Shown: piece after piece, positions 45,201 through 55,779 of the stretch
Layout: the number at the start of each line of letters is the position of its first letter
Numbering within the stretch: position 1 is the first letter of the stretch
Assembly (NCBI GenBank): GCA_933228895.1
Contig: OW121856.1
Location: forward strand, 19,857,805 to 19,921,804
Length of the DNA: 64,000 bases
Direction of reading: 5' to 3'
From: Platycnemis pennipes
Taxonomy: Eukaryota > Arthropoda > Insecta > Odonata > Platycnemididae
The notes under the pieces: generated by a model
What the model saw: the letters and a program-made list of their open reading frames with translations, nothing else
The model's database searches: none
Told to the model about the DNA's origin: nothing
Translations under genes and position numbers: made by a program

Positions 45201-48200
45201 AGGAAGCTTGATAATTGGCCAACTGTTTCAATCAAACTACGGAAAAAATTAACAGCTTCAAACTTATTTGGCATTGTTTGCTATAAACACCAGCCCATGA
45301 ACCTCCTCAAATAAACGTAAAAATATATTTACACCTTTAATATATAAACATTAGTATACATTATATATCTTTTGTTACAGCCTATAATATCTTTTTAATA
45401 TATTTTCTGAATAAATATAATGCAGGAATGCGTTTAGTACTTAAAAATTTGTTGGTTCGGCCTTATGATTATATGCAAGATAACATGTTGGCCTGGTAAA
45501 TTCTAACGTTATAATTCCTACACTTTCGTACTTAAGTATTATTCAGTTCTGAAGCCGCATACTTATAGGAGAGCATATACATTTCTAATTCTTAAACAAC
45601 GAATGAGGTACATAATTCAAGAAATTCAGCTAATACCATGTGTCACTATCCCATATTCCTTAGATTTTGTAGGGCCCAAAATCATAAGAACTTAAGGAAA
45701 GCTTCCTATAACTGAATATGGACCGAATGACAGAATTATAAACCTAGCCGCTTGTCAATTTCTAAAATACCAACCAAAGCCGGAATGTGACGAGGAAAGA
45801 ACAGCACAAAAACAGTTCGAAAATGTTTCGTGACCATGAAGATGGCGTGACGCTCTTTCCAGGTGCTTCTTCATTGGCCTACTAACGACCAGTTTATTCT
45901 TCTAGATGACCACACCTTAGATAAAATAATTCTACATTCTATCCAACACCATTCGGATTCGATTAGCACGTTGCACAACTTTCATAACCAACTCGAAGTA
46001 ACCATAGACTTCAAGCCTCCAAACATAACAGAAATAAGTTTATATAATTGCTCACATAACGCTATTTTCCATTGAATGGAATGGAAGACAATGCGGAATA
46101 TGGCTGCTACATGAGTCGAAATAAGTTTTATTTTTATGCAATTAATTTACTTGTTACTGGGAAAGGGACACGAAACGAAAATTAACTTCATGGAATATTG
46201 ATTTGGCATTTTTTACTTTAAACTCATTGCTTCATCCCCAGATGTAACATTTAATATGGCTATAGATCACTCTGATAGCTGTCGCAGTACATGTTAACTA
46301 GTGTTTTCAAAAAAGCTTAATTAAAAACAAAAAAACATTCTTTTTATCAAAATAAAATTAACATAATGATAAATGCTAAAAATTTCCTCCTCGAGTCGAT
46401 AATTTTCAAAAAATCCTCGAAATCGGAAAAAATATTGCTAATATAAATTATCACCCAACCAATTTTTTTCCCCCAAGTACAGAATCAAAATATCGATTTT
46501 TTCAAATTATGAGACGCCGAAAGCCTTGAGAATCTAAAACAGTGGAGAAACCCTTATACAAGAAGGTTCATTACATTTTTAAGTCGTTTTTGGGTCATTT
46601 GCTGCGATCGTTTTGAAATATTTAAATGAAACACCAAAAGACAGAAAGATCCTATATGATAATGACGTTGTGCACTTTAAAAAGAACATAGGGCACCACT
46701 GTTATACCTGTAGTGGCATAAAGTTATTTCTTAATGGTTTAGCACCTTGTGTAATTGTTTGGATGTAATGAACAAACATTTTCTAGATATATCTATGTAT
46801 ATCTAATTTGATGTTCGCAGCAAATAAGGAGTTTCCCCCCATTTTTTCTTTCGATAAAGATCAGTATTTTTTATATAAAATACTTTTACGGTTGTAGTGT
46901 GTGGATCTTAATTGTATTGCCTATCCATGGTTCTCTGAATTAATTTTGTGATTAATTGGCGATTTTTTATTCTAAGTTATTTGCTAGGTTTTCCATGGCG
47001 GAAAAGGTTCTAATAAATCCTAATAGAGTTAGATAAATTAAAACAACTTCAACAGAATCAAGCACCTTGCCGTAACTACGACGCAAAAACATAATGGACA
47101 ACACGGGTATTAGGACTGTTTCTGAAGATGATGGAGCCAAAATAGGTCAGAGATCCAATGCTTTTCGGATTCCTCATTTAATCTAATGCTGGGTTGAGTA
47201 GTTACATTTACTCGGCGCGAAATAAAGGTCGGGAACGCATAATGATGCAGGCGCCGCCGGTGTCTCGAGTCATTAACCCAATTTTTTGCAAATGGTTGAA
47301 AACGCGTGAGAGTCACCGCTCGAATGCTTCATTGAGATATTAAATACTCTGCTGCAGCATTTCCTGCGCATGTGCGGAGCGATCGCGGAAGTGAGCCTCG
47401 CATAAAAGCCTTCCCAGCGTTCGCCGCTTAAACAATGCGAGTTTCCCAACCACGCCCTTCCGAAAAAAGAAGGAAAATTATTATAAATACTACCTCCGGC
47501 ACTCCCCGCCGCACCCTTTGCCTTCTGCTACACACTGAGGGGATGGTGAGCAGCACGCAAGAAAGGTCGCTGTGTGATCGTCTCTTGTCTCGACGCCATT
47601 TTGTTCGGCTCCACGAATCCTCGTGGGGACGAGCACATGTGCTCCATGGCGTGATGGTGTTATGGTCACGCCCATTGTTGTCGGGGTCACCACGCCGAGT
47701 CCCCCGGGATTTGAAAATGTGGAGTTGGGAAGGAGGGAGGGTGGACCTTTGCCTCCTCTATTTATTCCCTCTCCTCTCTCATCACTCCTCTCCTCAGAGG
47801 AAGGACAAAAAATTGTTCGGGAAAACAGAACATGTAATCCAAGCGAGTTAAAGATAAGAGTGCACCTTTACACTGTTTCTAATCTCCAGAGGCGAAATTG
47901 CAGTCGTCCTGAGGAGGGTGCCGTCCATATCGGGGATTCTCCGGCCATTTGATGCAAATTGGTGGCTGGAAATGGAAAGCAGATAGGGGACTCATCATAT
48001 TTGTCCCTCTGGATGATTACTGCTTCGTAAATTACACTCCAAATTAGTGGAGTTGCTCGACACATGCTCATTTCCACACAACACAGAAGAAATATCGAAA
48101 GGTGAAACGAGCAGTGGTTCCAAAAGTGTCCAGAATTTTCCTTAGGGTCAATTTATGGTGCCTCGATATCATAGCAGTCGATGGTATTTGCATTTCATTT

Positions 48201-48639
48201 ATCAATAATGTATTTTCTGGCAGTAAGATCTAACGATTCCTTTACTTTACCTAAATGTTATTTTAATTTCAAGAAAATTAAAAAAATCGTGAAGATATAT
48301 CAAGTAGAAGAATTGAAGGAGACCCAAAATCCGGTGGCCTTAATGTGAGTATTGGAAAACAAGTTGGGGTTGTACACGACAGTTAGTTTAGTGGATGAGA
48401 GATGAGAAAACCTTTTAAATAAATAAAAATAAAAGAAACCAAAAAGAAAATAACTGGGAAAAAATATGCCAGAAGAACCTCTAGTTAAATGAAGAAGTCG
48501 TAGAGTTTTTTGAAGAGAGAAGAGACATGGTGCTTTGGTTCTTCAACGACTGGGGTAATACCGTACCATCTATACGATCTCTTAGATCTTAATCCTAGGG
48601 CAAGCATAACATCCAACCCCTAGGTGGGATCCAACCCCT
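42216..48639. other. Long stretch without a recognised gene; inverted repeat and GC-rich patch inside
   Basis: 44251-44270 and 44294-44313 form a 20-bp inverted repeat (CATCCTGTGGGTTATGCAAT, two mismatches) with a 23-nt loop. Around 47400-47960 the sequence is GC-richer, with a TATAAATA at about 47481 and frames of 138 and 109 aa; a promoter is possible but unsupported. A GC-rich block at 42550-42940 is also unassigned. The rest is AT-rich with no motif. Confidence 0.4.
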
Positions 48640-48712
48640 AGGTGGGATTCAAACCCATGACCTTTGGTTTGTCAGGCCAGCGAGTTACAGACCTGTTACC
48701 AAGGCCGACTTG
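48640..48712 (-). mobile_element. tRNA-like SINE head
   Basis: The minus strand reads CCTTGGTAACAGGTC, later AAAGGTCATGGGTTTGAATCC (B-box like) and CCCACCTAGGGGTTGGATC, with the last part repeated once (48615-48650). The lack of a closed acceptor stem argues for a SINE rather than a gene. Confidence 0.5.
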
Positions 48713-48739
48713 AAAAGAGAATAAAATAAAAGAATATGT

Positions 48740-50022
48740 AAAATGAAGAATGGCAGCACTGCAACAAACAATAATAAAAGAAACAGGTCGCTCAGCAAAA
48801 AAAGATAAAAAATATGGATGAAAAACTTTTGCAAATAAGTGCAAAAGAAACTAGCAAAGGGGAAGGTGCGTACAGATATCACTTCAAGAAGCGCAAGATA
48901 TAATACCATGAGGGAAAAAATGGAGAAATATTAATTAAAAATGAAGATGAAGTGAAAAGTTGGAAGGAATATTTGGATCAGTTGTACAACGGAAATAATC
49001 TCAGAGCAAAAATCCTGGGCTGGGAGATGAAACGAAATTGCTGGGAACTGCGAAAGTTTTAGGACTTTAAGCCTGACGATACATGGCTCGAAGATATTGA
49101 CAAGGGTCATCTATGGAAGAGCAAGGGTCTAGCCACTTTGAAACACCGGTTTCCATCAAATCACCTAAGTGAAGAAACGTTGGGCCCGGTCGGAGGTTGG
49201 ATGGGTGATCCTCCTCCATACCTCTACCGCGGTGCTCTTGTAACGTCTGCAAGGGGCAGTGAGAATTAATGTGAGCTGGCACAATGGATCTAAAGTGCCA
49301 GGGGGGCTCCAGAAGGCCCCCGATCACTCCTCCAAATATCGAAGAGCAAAGGAAAAAGTATAAAAGTTCCTTCTTAAGGATTCAGTACCAAATACCCACG
49401 GGTAAAAATTCACATACCAAATTTCGCCGATGGTATAGTGTTCATGTCAGACACATGAAGAGATTTAAGGAAAACTTTAGTTAACGTAGGAAAGATACTG
49501 ACCATATGTCAACGGAAAATCAATAAAAAGAAAACAAAGCAACGTGTACAATAGAAGGGAGGAAATTAATGCTAAACTCAGGAAGCATAGGCTATAAGAG
49601 GTAAGTGAATAGTGCTATCTACGAGGCCTAAGAACTAGTGATGGGCGAAGCAAGAAGGAAATAATTAGGAGAAAAGCCCATAGAAATACGGTAATAATAC
49701 CAACAGAAGATTCAATTAACAGCTGAAAATACTAGCTTGGACGTAAAAAAGCACTTTATTAGAACTTCTAAATGAAGAATGCTTATTTATGGCAGTGACG
49801 CATGGGCGATAAAAGAAGCAGAGCGGACGAGGTTGGAAGCATTCGAACTGTGGTGCTACAGAAGAATGATGAAGATTTAATGGATCGACCGAGTGACAAA
49901 CAAAGTAGTCTTAAGAGGAGTGGGAGAAAATATATGTTAAAAACTTTAGAGGGGGTGACTTAAGACGTGATAACCTATCTCACCCATATTTTCAAATGAT
50001 CCTTATATGATGATGATGATGA
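48740..50022 (+). pseudogene. RTE-clade LINE copy with the core of its RT missing
   Basis: Before the gap the plus strand encodes the region between endonuclease and RT (KNEDEVKSWKEYLDQLYNGN near 48938-48998). After it the palm resumes with a FADGIVFMSDT motif (FADD in active copies, catalytic Asp lost, about 49420), then KILTICQRKINKKKTK, TSDGRSKKEIIRR (about 49638) and the YGSDAWAIKEAERTRLEAFE / WCYRRMMKI region (about 49800-49880). It ends in (ATG)n at 50008-50022. Many stops and frameshifts. The RT fingers and motif A are absent, their place being taken by the 5S-like segment. Confidence 0.75.
49125..49250 (+). ncRNA. 5S rRNA-derived segment (SINE or pseudogene)
   Basis: Over roughly the full 5S length the order of landmarks fits: CCACTTTGAAACACCGG, then ATCAAATCACCTAAGTGAAG (box A region), CGTTGGGCCCGGT, GGTTGGATGGGTGA (box C region) and ACCGCGGTGCTCTTGT near the 3' end. 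By eye I judge it clearly related but diverged. The internal promoter region is the best kept part, which is usual for 5S-derived SINEs. It sits inside the RTE copy where RT core is missing. Confidence 0.6.
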
Positions 50023-50234
50023 AGAACCATATATGGAGATATATATAGAGATGCAAGATTTTTAGTTTCCGCTATGCATAGATAGCGGATGTGTTGAAAA
50101 CTTCCAGAGGTAAAAGGTTTCCTGAACCGAAAAGCTAACCAGGATATTTGGTTTGCCGGACGCATGCGTAGACCACTACAGTACCCAGAATTCCGTTTGT
50201 TAGGTAATGAGGCCTAGCTACTGTAGATTCTCCT

Positions 50235-50310
50235 AAAAATTGCCTTTGGGATTGGAATCTTAGTGGTCTACGCATTGACACAACAGGTCGTGGTTCGATT
50301 CCCGCCCCAG
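50235..50310 (+). mobile_element. tRNA-like SINE head with inverted flank
   Basis: GGATTGGAATCTTAGTGGTC (A-box region) and CGTGGTTCGATTCCCGCC (B-box) at tRNA-like spacing. TAGTGGTCTACGC at about 50261-50273 is complementary to GCGTAGACCACTA at about 50166-50178, so an inverted partial copy lies upstream. Confidence 0.55.
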
Positions 50311-51035
50311 AAAACCTTATTTCTCGGGTATTTTTTAATTCATTCGTATGAGAAATAGTTAAGGATCTAAAAGAGAAGAATTACACACCTTTGATGACTT
50401 AGGATAATAGTATGGGAGAATTGAATGAAGAGCTCCGTCAATCCAATCTTTGAATCTGATGACTGTCGCATTAATTATACTTTTTCAGATCCCTCTAACT
50501 CGTGATTTTACATTTTTTATACATTAAAATATAGTCGTGAAACTAATTCTTGCTGAAAAATTATTTTTAAAATTATTTTTGTGACTTTCTCTGATAGTCG
50601 CCTCATGTCATCCAGTTCCACGTCTCCACGATAAAAATATTATTAAATAGGTGCACATTATCTTTATCTTTTCGCCATCCATTATTTCGAGTGGTAGATT
50701 AAAATTTGGAACTTCGCAAAAGACTACAATCAATAACCACATGTTTCAAGCTGTATTTATACTAAGAATCCTTCAAATCAGTAGAGGTATTAGTATGTTA
50801 AGGTGTATGTCTATTTTATGTTCATATATTAAGGTTGTATATTTTATGTTAGTATTTGAACATCTATGTCCATATTATGGATGTTATGTCATGATTTCCT
50901 AAAGATGTGTTTTTATACAAAATACAAACATTTTTTTGCCTCTTCGATCTATCGGAGGAATTCTGACAGAAATTGCCATGCCCTATATCGCAACAATTTA
51001 AGCGCTCAAATTAAGGGATATTTTTCCGTCGACAG
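50311..51035. other. No recognised feature
   Basis: AT-rich linker, nothing identified. Confidence 0.45.
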
Positions 51036-51217
51036 GTGTCGTGGTCCGATTCGTCGGAGAGGCCTACGTGAATGTTCCCCTGAACGAGGATGCTCCCGAG
51101 GGTCCCGTTAAAGGCGCCGCTATGTGGCAGAAACGGTGCCGCAACCTGAGGACGCTTGCTTCCAGAGGCCGGAGGAACAAAGTGTACGTAATGTATGTGA
51201 TAATAAGATCACATTAA
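51036..51217 (+). CDS. Candidate host exon, function unknown
   Basis: An AT-rich stretch ending TTTTTCCGTCGACAG (acceptor-like) is followed by a GC-rich block open in one frame (codons from GTC at 51038) to a TAA at 51215. It encodes VVVRFVGEAYVNVPLNEDAP and later WQKRCRNLRTLASRGRRNK. C- and G-ending codons dominate, unlike the surroundings. No donor is convincing (a GTAATG near 51188 is the best), so it could be a terminal exon, or a non-coding GC-rich patch. I recognise no family. Confidence 0.3.
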
Positions 51218-51492
51218 CCACTAGAGTAATCTACTCTCATGAAAAAAGTGTGTGTCACATTAAGTATGAGCTCTTTTTTTTTCTAAATATCCCCGACTAA
51301 TTGAAACGTTGGATTCCTGAATAATAAATGAATATTGCTTTGTAGAGGTGTAAATTACAATTGAAAGTATTTTCACTTACCATATCAAGTATACTTGGAT
51401 AAGATAAGATTTCATGGAGAGGAAGGAGTGAGACTTCCGGGACTGGCCAGTCTAGGGCCACTCGAGAAGGTGGCCTGTTAGTGGTTGATACC

Positions 51493-51642
51493 TGTTATGT
51501 ATGTTTAGATGGTAACCATAGACTTGATTTAGCCACCGGATTGTAGTATTATCGGACGTTTATACATAACAGAAAGTTTTGGAGATATTAAAAATACTTA
51601 AGCAACACAAGTACCTGGAGTATAATTTCACCAGTTATAACA
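51493..51642 (+). repeat. 5' LTR of the Gypsy element
   Basis: 150 bp, TGTTATGTATGTTTAG ... CCAGTTATAACA. It lacks about 54 bp found in the 3' LTR and differs by roughly a dozen substitutions. Confidence 0.9.
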
Positions 51643-51660
51643 TGATGTCAGGTTAGCGGA
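51643..51660 (+). promoter_or_regulatory. Degenerate primer-binding site of the Gypsy element
   Basis: TGATGTCAGGTTAGCGGA directly follows the LTR. TGATGTCAG looks like a decayed TGGTGTCAG start complementary to a tRNA 3' end. Confidence 0.45.
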
Positions 51661-51701
51661 AAAGCATCACTTTGTTTATTGAGTGAAGTGGAGTAAATAT
51701 A

Positions 51702-52435
51702 ATGGAGACGTTTTTGGGAAAGCCGTCTGGTGAGCTTCTGTTAGAAGGTAATCTGTTGCAAAATTGGACCAAATGGAGGCAGAAACTGGAACTCTTCCTC
51801 CTTGCAAATGGAGTCAAAGATGACGAAAAAATTTCTCGTGTTGCTATTCTCCTGAGCCTCATCGGTGACGAGGGACTGGATGTCTAAAACACATTTACAT
51901 ACACGACGCCGGCATTAAAAATTAACTTCCAGAAAGTTCTTAGTAAGTTTGAAGAGCATTTTCGCCCTAGAAAAAATGAGCTGTACCATCGGTTCAAGTT
52001 TATGTCGACACGGTGTCAGTCAGATGAACCTGTGGAACACTTAGTGACAGAGTTAAAGAACATGGCAAAACCATGTGAGTACGAGGCCCAAGAAATAAAA
52101 TAGTAATGGACTTTCTCGTTGTGGGGGTAAATGATGCCTCAATGCAGGAGAAACTTTTGCAGAAAGGCGATGATATGACGTTGGATAGTGCCATTGACAT
52201 TTGTCGTTCGATGGAATCAAGTCAAGCCCAGCTGAAATGCATCCAGGAAAAGGGTTCCGGGAACACTTCGTTTGACGTAATGCATGCAGCAATGACCCGT
52301 AAATTTCATCAAAATAGGCAACCCGTAAGTTCACACGGGCCGTGTTCAATGTGTGATATCATTGGTTCCCTCGGTAAGTCTACCACCAAAAACTTCCCTC
52401 TAGAGCACTTATTAGTCTTGGTGATACACGGCAGC
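51702..52435 (+). pseudogene. Gypsy gag, broken
   Basis: From ATG 51702: METFLGKPSGELLLEG and a WTKWRQKLELFLLANGV motif, typical of Gypsy capsid starts. An in-frame TAA follows at 51885. The same frame continues with FEEHFRPRKNELYHRFKFMS and CQSDEPVEHLVTELKNMA, then stops at about 52101. The frame 52106-52435 carries MDFLVVGVNDASMQEKLLQK and an LDSAIDICRSME helix, then the degraded start of a zinc knuckle (CSMC). At least one stop and two frame changes. Confidence 0.85.
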
Positions 52436-52524
52436 TGAAAAGTCCCTGGCGGAGTTCTCTACACCGTCCATCTCAACATCATTCACATTCCGCAGCTGTC
52501 GGTTTTGTGATTCCGATACGTGAA

Positions 52525-53415
52525 CGCTTCGACACACCATATACTAATACGCGAGGGACACTAAGGAATGGGAAAATGCAAATCCCGGGCTCTAGAATCT
52601 TTTTATTGGCCCAATATGTCAGAGGATATTGAAAAACTTGTTGGTAATTGCGAAGTTTGTCTTAACTTTAGAAAAAAAATCTAGGGAACCAATATTATCA
52701 CACACAATTCCCCAAATACCATGGTCCAAATTAGGTGGTGATATCTTAGAGATAACAGGAAAAAGTTATTTAACTGTAATTGAAATCCATTCAAAGTGGA
52801 TTGAATTGAAAAACCACTAAGGATGTGTCAGAAAAACTAGAGGAAATGTTATCTGTTTTTGGTAGCCCTGAAGAGTTTATAGCTGATAATATGCACTTCA
52901 ACAGTGCTGCCTTCAAATCATTTGCATCTAAATGGAATGTTAAGGTCACAACAACTAGCCCTAGATACCCTCAGGCAAATGGCCTGGCTGAGGAGGCAGT
53001 GGGAATATGTAAAAATATCCTCCACAAATCATATGACAGTGGCAGCAATGTCCTAATGGGCTTACTCGAGTATCGAAGTACTCCTATAGAGGGTATTGGC
53101 CTCTCCCCAGCCCAATCCTTCAGAGTCGCAGGCTGAAGGACAAGATACCCATTCACGATAACCTGCTGGTTCCAGAGGTGCCTCAAGGTGTTAAGGAAAA
53201 GTTAATGTATAGGCAGGAGAAACAAAAATCAGCCAACGATAAGCATTGCAGACCACTGCCAGATTTGCAAGCAGGAGACTCGGGTAGGAAGCAACAGGGC
53301 TCTGTTTTGGAACCTGTGGTAGTAGCAGGAAGGATTGACACCCCCAGATCCTATGAAGTCAAAGATACTCAAGGAAGATTTTATAGGCCAAATTGTCGTC
53401 ATATAATTAGCATTC
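52525..53415 (+). pseudogene. Gypsy integrase, broken
   Basis: It starts in the H2C2 zinc finger (REGH near 52535, then CKSRALESFYWPNMSEDIEK and CEVC near 52650). The catalytic core runs across two frames, 52629-52820 and 52825-53136: Asp in LGGDILEITGKSYLTVIE, Asp-Asn in EFIADNMHFN, Glu in NGLAEEAVGICKN, so the D,D,E triad is visible. The C-terminal part is in 53178-53420 (LMYRQEKQKSAND, then EVKDTQGRFYRPNCRHI). Frame breaks near 52682, 52822 and 53137 prevent a full protein. Confidence 0.85.
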
Positions 53416-53524
53416 CCACATCCCAAGACAAGGGATACAGTAAAACATCAGATAATTATCTGAGTCGAAAAATTAACCACAGTACCCCCTCAGTCCTTAG
53501 ACCAATAAGTAAAGTTGGCAGACC

Positions 53525-53740
53525 CAAATATTTAAGTGAATACGTGTGTACTCAAAAATATTTCATAATTGTATGTTATAATTATTTTATGTTCATTGAA
53601 GGTCATTTAATATATGTGTGGCCAAATATCTGAGTGAATATGTGTGTACTTAAAAATGTTTCATAATTGTGTTATAGTTATTTTATGTTCATTGAAGGTT
53701 ATTAAATATTTGTATGCTATATTTAATTTATGCTCATTGA
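53525..53740 (+). repeat. Imperfect tandem duplication in the Gypsy 3' region
   Basis: A unit of about 100 bp (AATACGTGTGTACTCAAAAA ... TTTTATGTTCATTGAAGGT) occurs near 53535-53615 and again near 53637-53702, with a partial third GCTCATTGATGGTTATT. It lies between the integrase end and the polypurine tract. Confidence 0.7.
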
Positions 53741-53799
53741 TGGTTATTGTATATTCGCATGTTGTTTTCACTAGCTAGCCATTGATGTTAAAAAAATAT

Positions 53800-53812
53800 A
53801 GAAAGGGGAAGA
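53800..53812 (+). promoter_or_regulatory. Polypurine tract of the Gypsy element
   Basis: AGAAAGGGGAAGA directly upstream of the 3' LTR, the plus-strand primer. Confidence 0.7.
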
Positions 53813-54016
53813 TGTTATGCATGTTTAGATGGTAACCATAGACTTATTTTAGCTACCGGATTATTATTATCGTACGTTTATACAAAACACAAATGTTGGA
53901 GACAATTTGTTATTAACTAAAACAAAAATGGTTCGTTTTCGCACCTTTGGCCGAAAATGGGTTAAAAATACTTAAGCAACTCAAGTACCCGGAGTATAAT
54001 TTCACCAGATATAACA
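53813..54016 (+). repeat. 3' LTR of the Gypsy element
   Basis: 204 bp, TGTTATGCATGTTTAG ... CCAGATATAACA, followed by ATACC. It contains about 54 bp absent from the 5' LTR, between GTTGGAGA and TTAAAAATACTTAAGC. Confidence 0.9.
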
Positions 54017-54021
54017 ATACC

Positions 54022-55035
54022 GGCGGTGGCAGATTTATCCAGAGGTACATCATTTCATGTTCAGCAATTTTAGCGTCAAATGGTAGTTTATAAAGAGTGG
54101 ACCCCGTGGCACTTTTTGTTAGTATCCCTGCAACTGCCAATGTCGGGTTTCCCTTCATTCACCAATGTCAAACTGTCCTAAATGTTGCATAACTTCCGGA
54201 ATTTCAGGGGCAGAAAAAGAAGCGGAATGCTTATTACCTTGCTACTAAATGCACTAAGATGCTAAAGCACTAAATGCTAATGAAAGTGATGTATGTTCTA
54301 CAAAACTATCATGTATTCGCCAGTCATAGCAGCAACAACATGTGGACTTCAAAGTACATATTTATGGACGATGAAAAATTACTGAATTGAAAAAAATAAT
54401 CAATAATTTTCCACATACCGTCCGATAGAATTTTTTTAACCAACGATAAGTAAACATCAATGCAAGATCTACAAAGTGTATATGGTGTATAGCTCTTGCC
54501 CTTACTTTTTTATATTAACAAGACAATGGATAGTACCCTGCGAAGCCCATTACACTATAACACTTCTACTTTCGAAGCTCAAATTATTTCTTCGAGTAAC
54601 AGCGTTAAGGATCATCCAGGAACGGAATGAAGTCAAATAATACAGTATTTTTGACGTAAAAGAGCAATAACTACATACGTTCAAAGAAGTAGGCCATTTT
54701 TTAAGAATAATACTTAGATGAATGGTGTGTTTGATTTTTACAAATAACTTTTAGACTTTACGAACTCTAGATACCAGTGAGTCACAATCCCTGAGTCAAC
54801 TTAATCGGTTGTGGCAATAAAAAGCAGCAAACGAGCCCATTACGTGTATAATTCAAGGTCTCTCAACAGCTTATCTCACGTTCAAGGCGTTAGTCTTCTG
54901 TTTATGTCGTCAAAACATGGGGATGGAAAATTTAACTTCGGGGTTACTCTAACAGCTAACCGAAAGGGAGGAGAGAACATGGCACGTATGTGCTATGTCC
55001 TCTCCTCCTTCTTTCCAATATCAAGCATTCCCTTG
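54022..55035. other. No recognised feature
   Basis: AT-rich, no motif seen on either strand. Confidence 0.5.
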
Positions 55036-55350
55036 GTGATCGGGTTGGATATGTGGCTAGAGTACTGGCTCCCCATTCCGAGATCCCTGGTTTGAATCTT
55101 GTCAGGGACATATTTTTCACTGCTATACCGATCCGCACTTGAGTGTGTTGTGTGGAGAGCACTTCAAGTTCAGTATTCCATCCGTCATATGGGACGTGAA
55201 ACAGTGTACCCCTTGGCGACCGTCGATAATATCAGCGCAATTTTAACGCCAAATTTCTCTGCATTTTTCCTCCGTTTCCTGAAAAATTCCTACCTCTACC
55301 TGAAAGACCGCCTTTTCTAAAAAGAACGTAAGTGACCTCAGAAGACGCTC
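55036..55350 (+). mobile_element. SINE-A copy 3
   Basis: It aligns with 23-344: GATCGGGTTGGATATGTGGC, B-box variant GGTTTGAATCTT, core CCGTCATATGGGACGTGAAA and the tail GTGACCTCAGAAGACGCTCGG. The B-box is mutated, so transcription is unlikely. No target duplication found. The frames at 54811-55095 and 55099-55320 overlap it and are not real genes. Confidence 0.75.
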
Positions 55351-55779
55351 GGCCTCCCCCCCACGAATAACTATATACCACTTTCTCCTTTCTACCATAT
55401 ACTAGTTTTCGTAGTCTGGCTATCGGGAAAAAGTCAGTCAGTATGGAATCTAGCTCCGAACCGCCCAAAGAGCAGTACCTATCTTTTGGAAAGTTACTCC
55501 TTGGTTATGTCTTTAAAACTTGTTACAGGGAAAGAAATAAAGCCTTTACATACAGTGAAACCTCGTATATCGACGATAATTCGTTCCTAAATCAGATTTG
55601 TTAACCGAAATCTTTTTTCACTGAATTGACATTTTTTACAAGGCATATTCGCGTCTATCGTGTTGATTTCGGGGAAGATATAAATTAATCGGACTCAAGT
55701 GACAATGATTCTAAAGAACATTTGTGCGAGACCGACAAACATCGTTATCCGGGTAACTAGTTATTGATATAACGAGTAC

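Larger units (their letters stand above)
51493..54016 (+). mobile_element. Gypsy-type LTR retrotransposon, pol mostly deleted
   Basis: LTR to LTR with ATACC duplicated at 51488-51492 and 54017-54021. Order: 5' LTR, gag, then directly the integrase zinc finger and core, integrase tail, polypurine tract and 3' LTR. Protease, reverse transcriptase and RNase H are gone. The gag-before-integrase order and the GPY-like absence of env fit Gypsy. LTR divergence is much higher than in BEL2, so it is older. The flanks show no other element. Confidence 0.9.

Noticed and set aside
47400..47960. Promoter and gene with TATAAATA
   Set aside because: The TATA-like string is common in AT-rich DNA and the 109-138-aa frames have no motif or splice partner.
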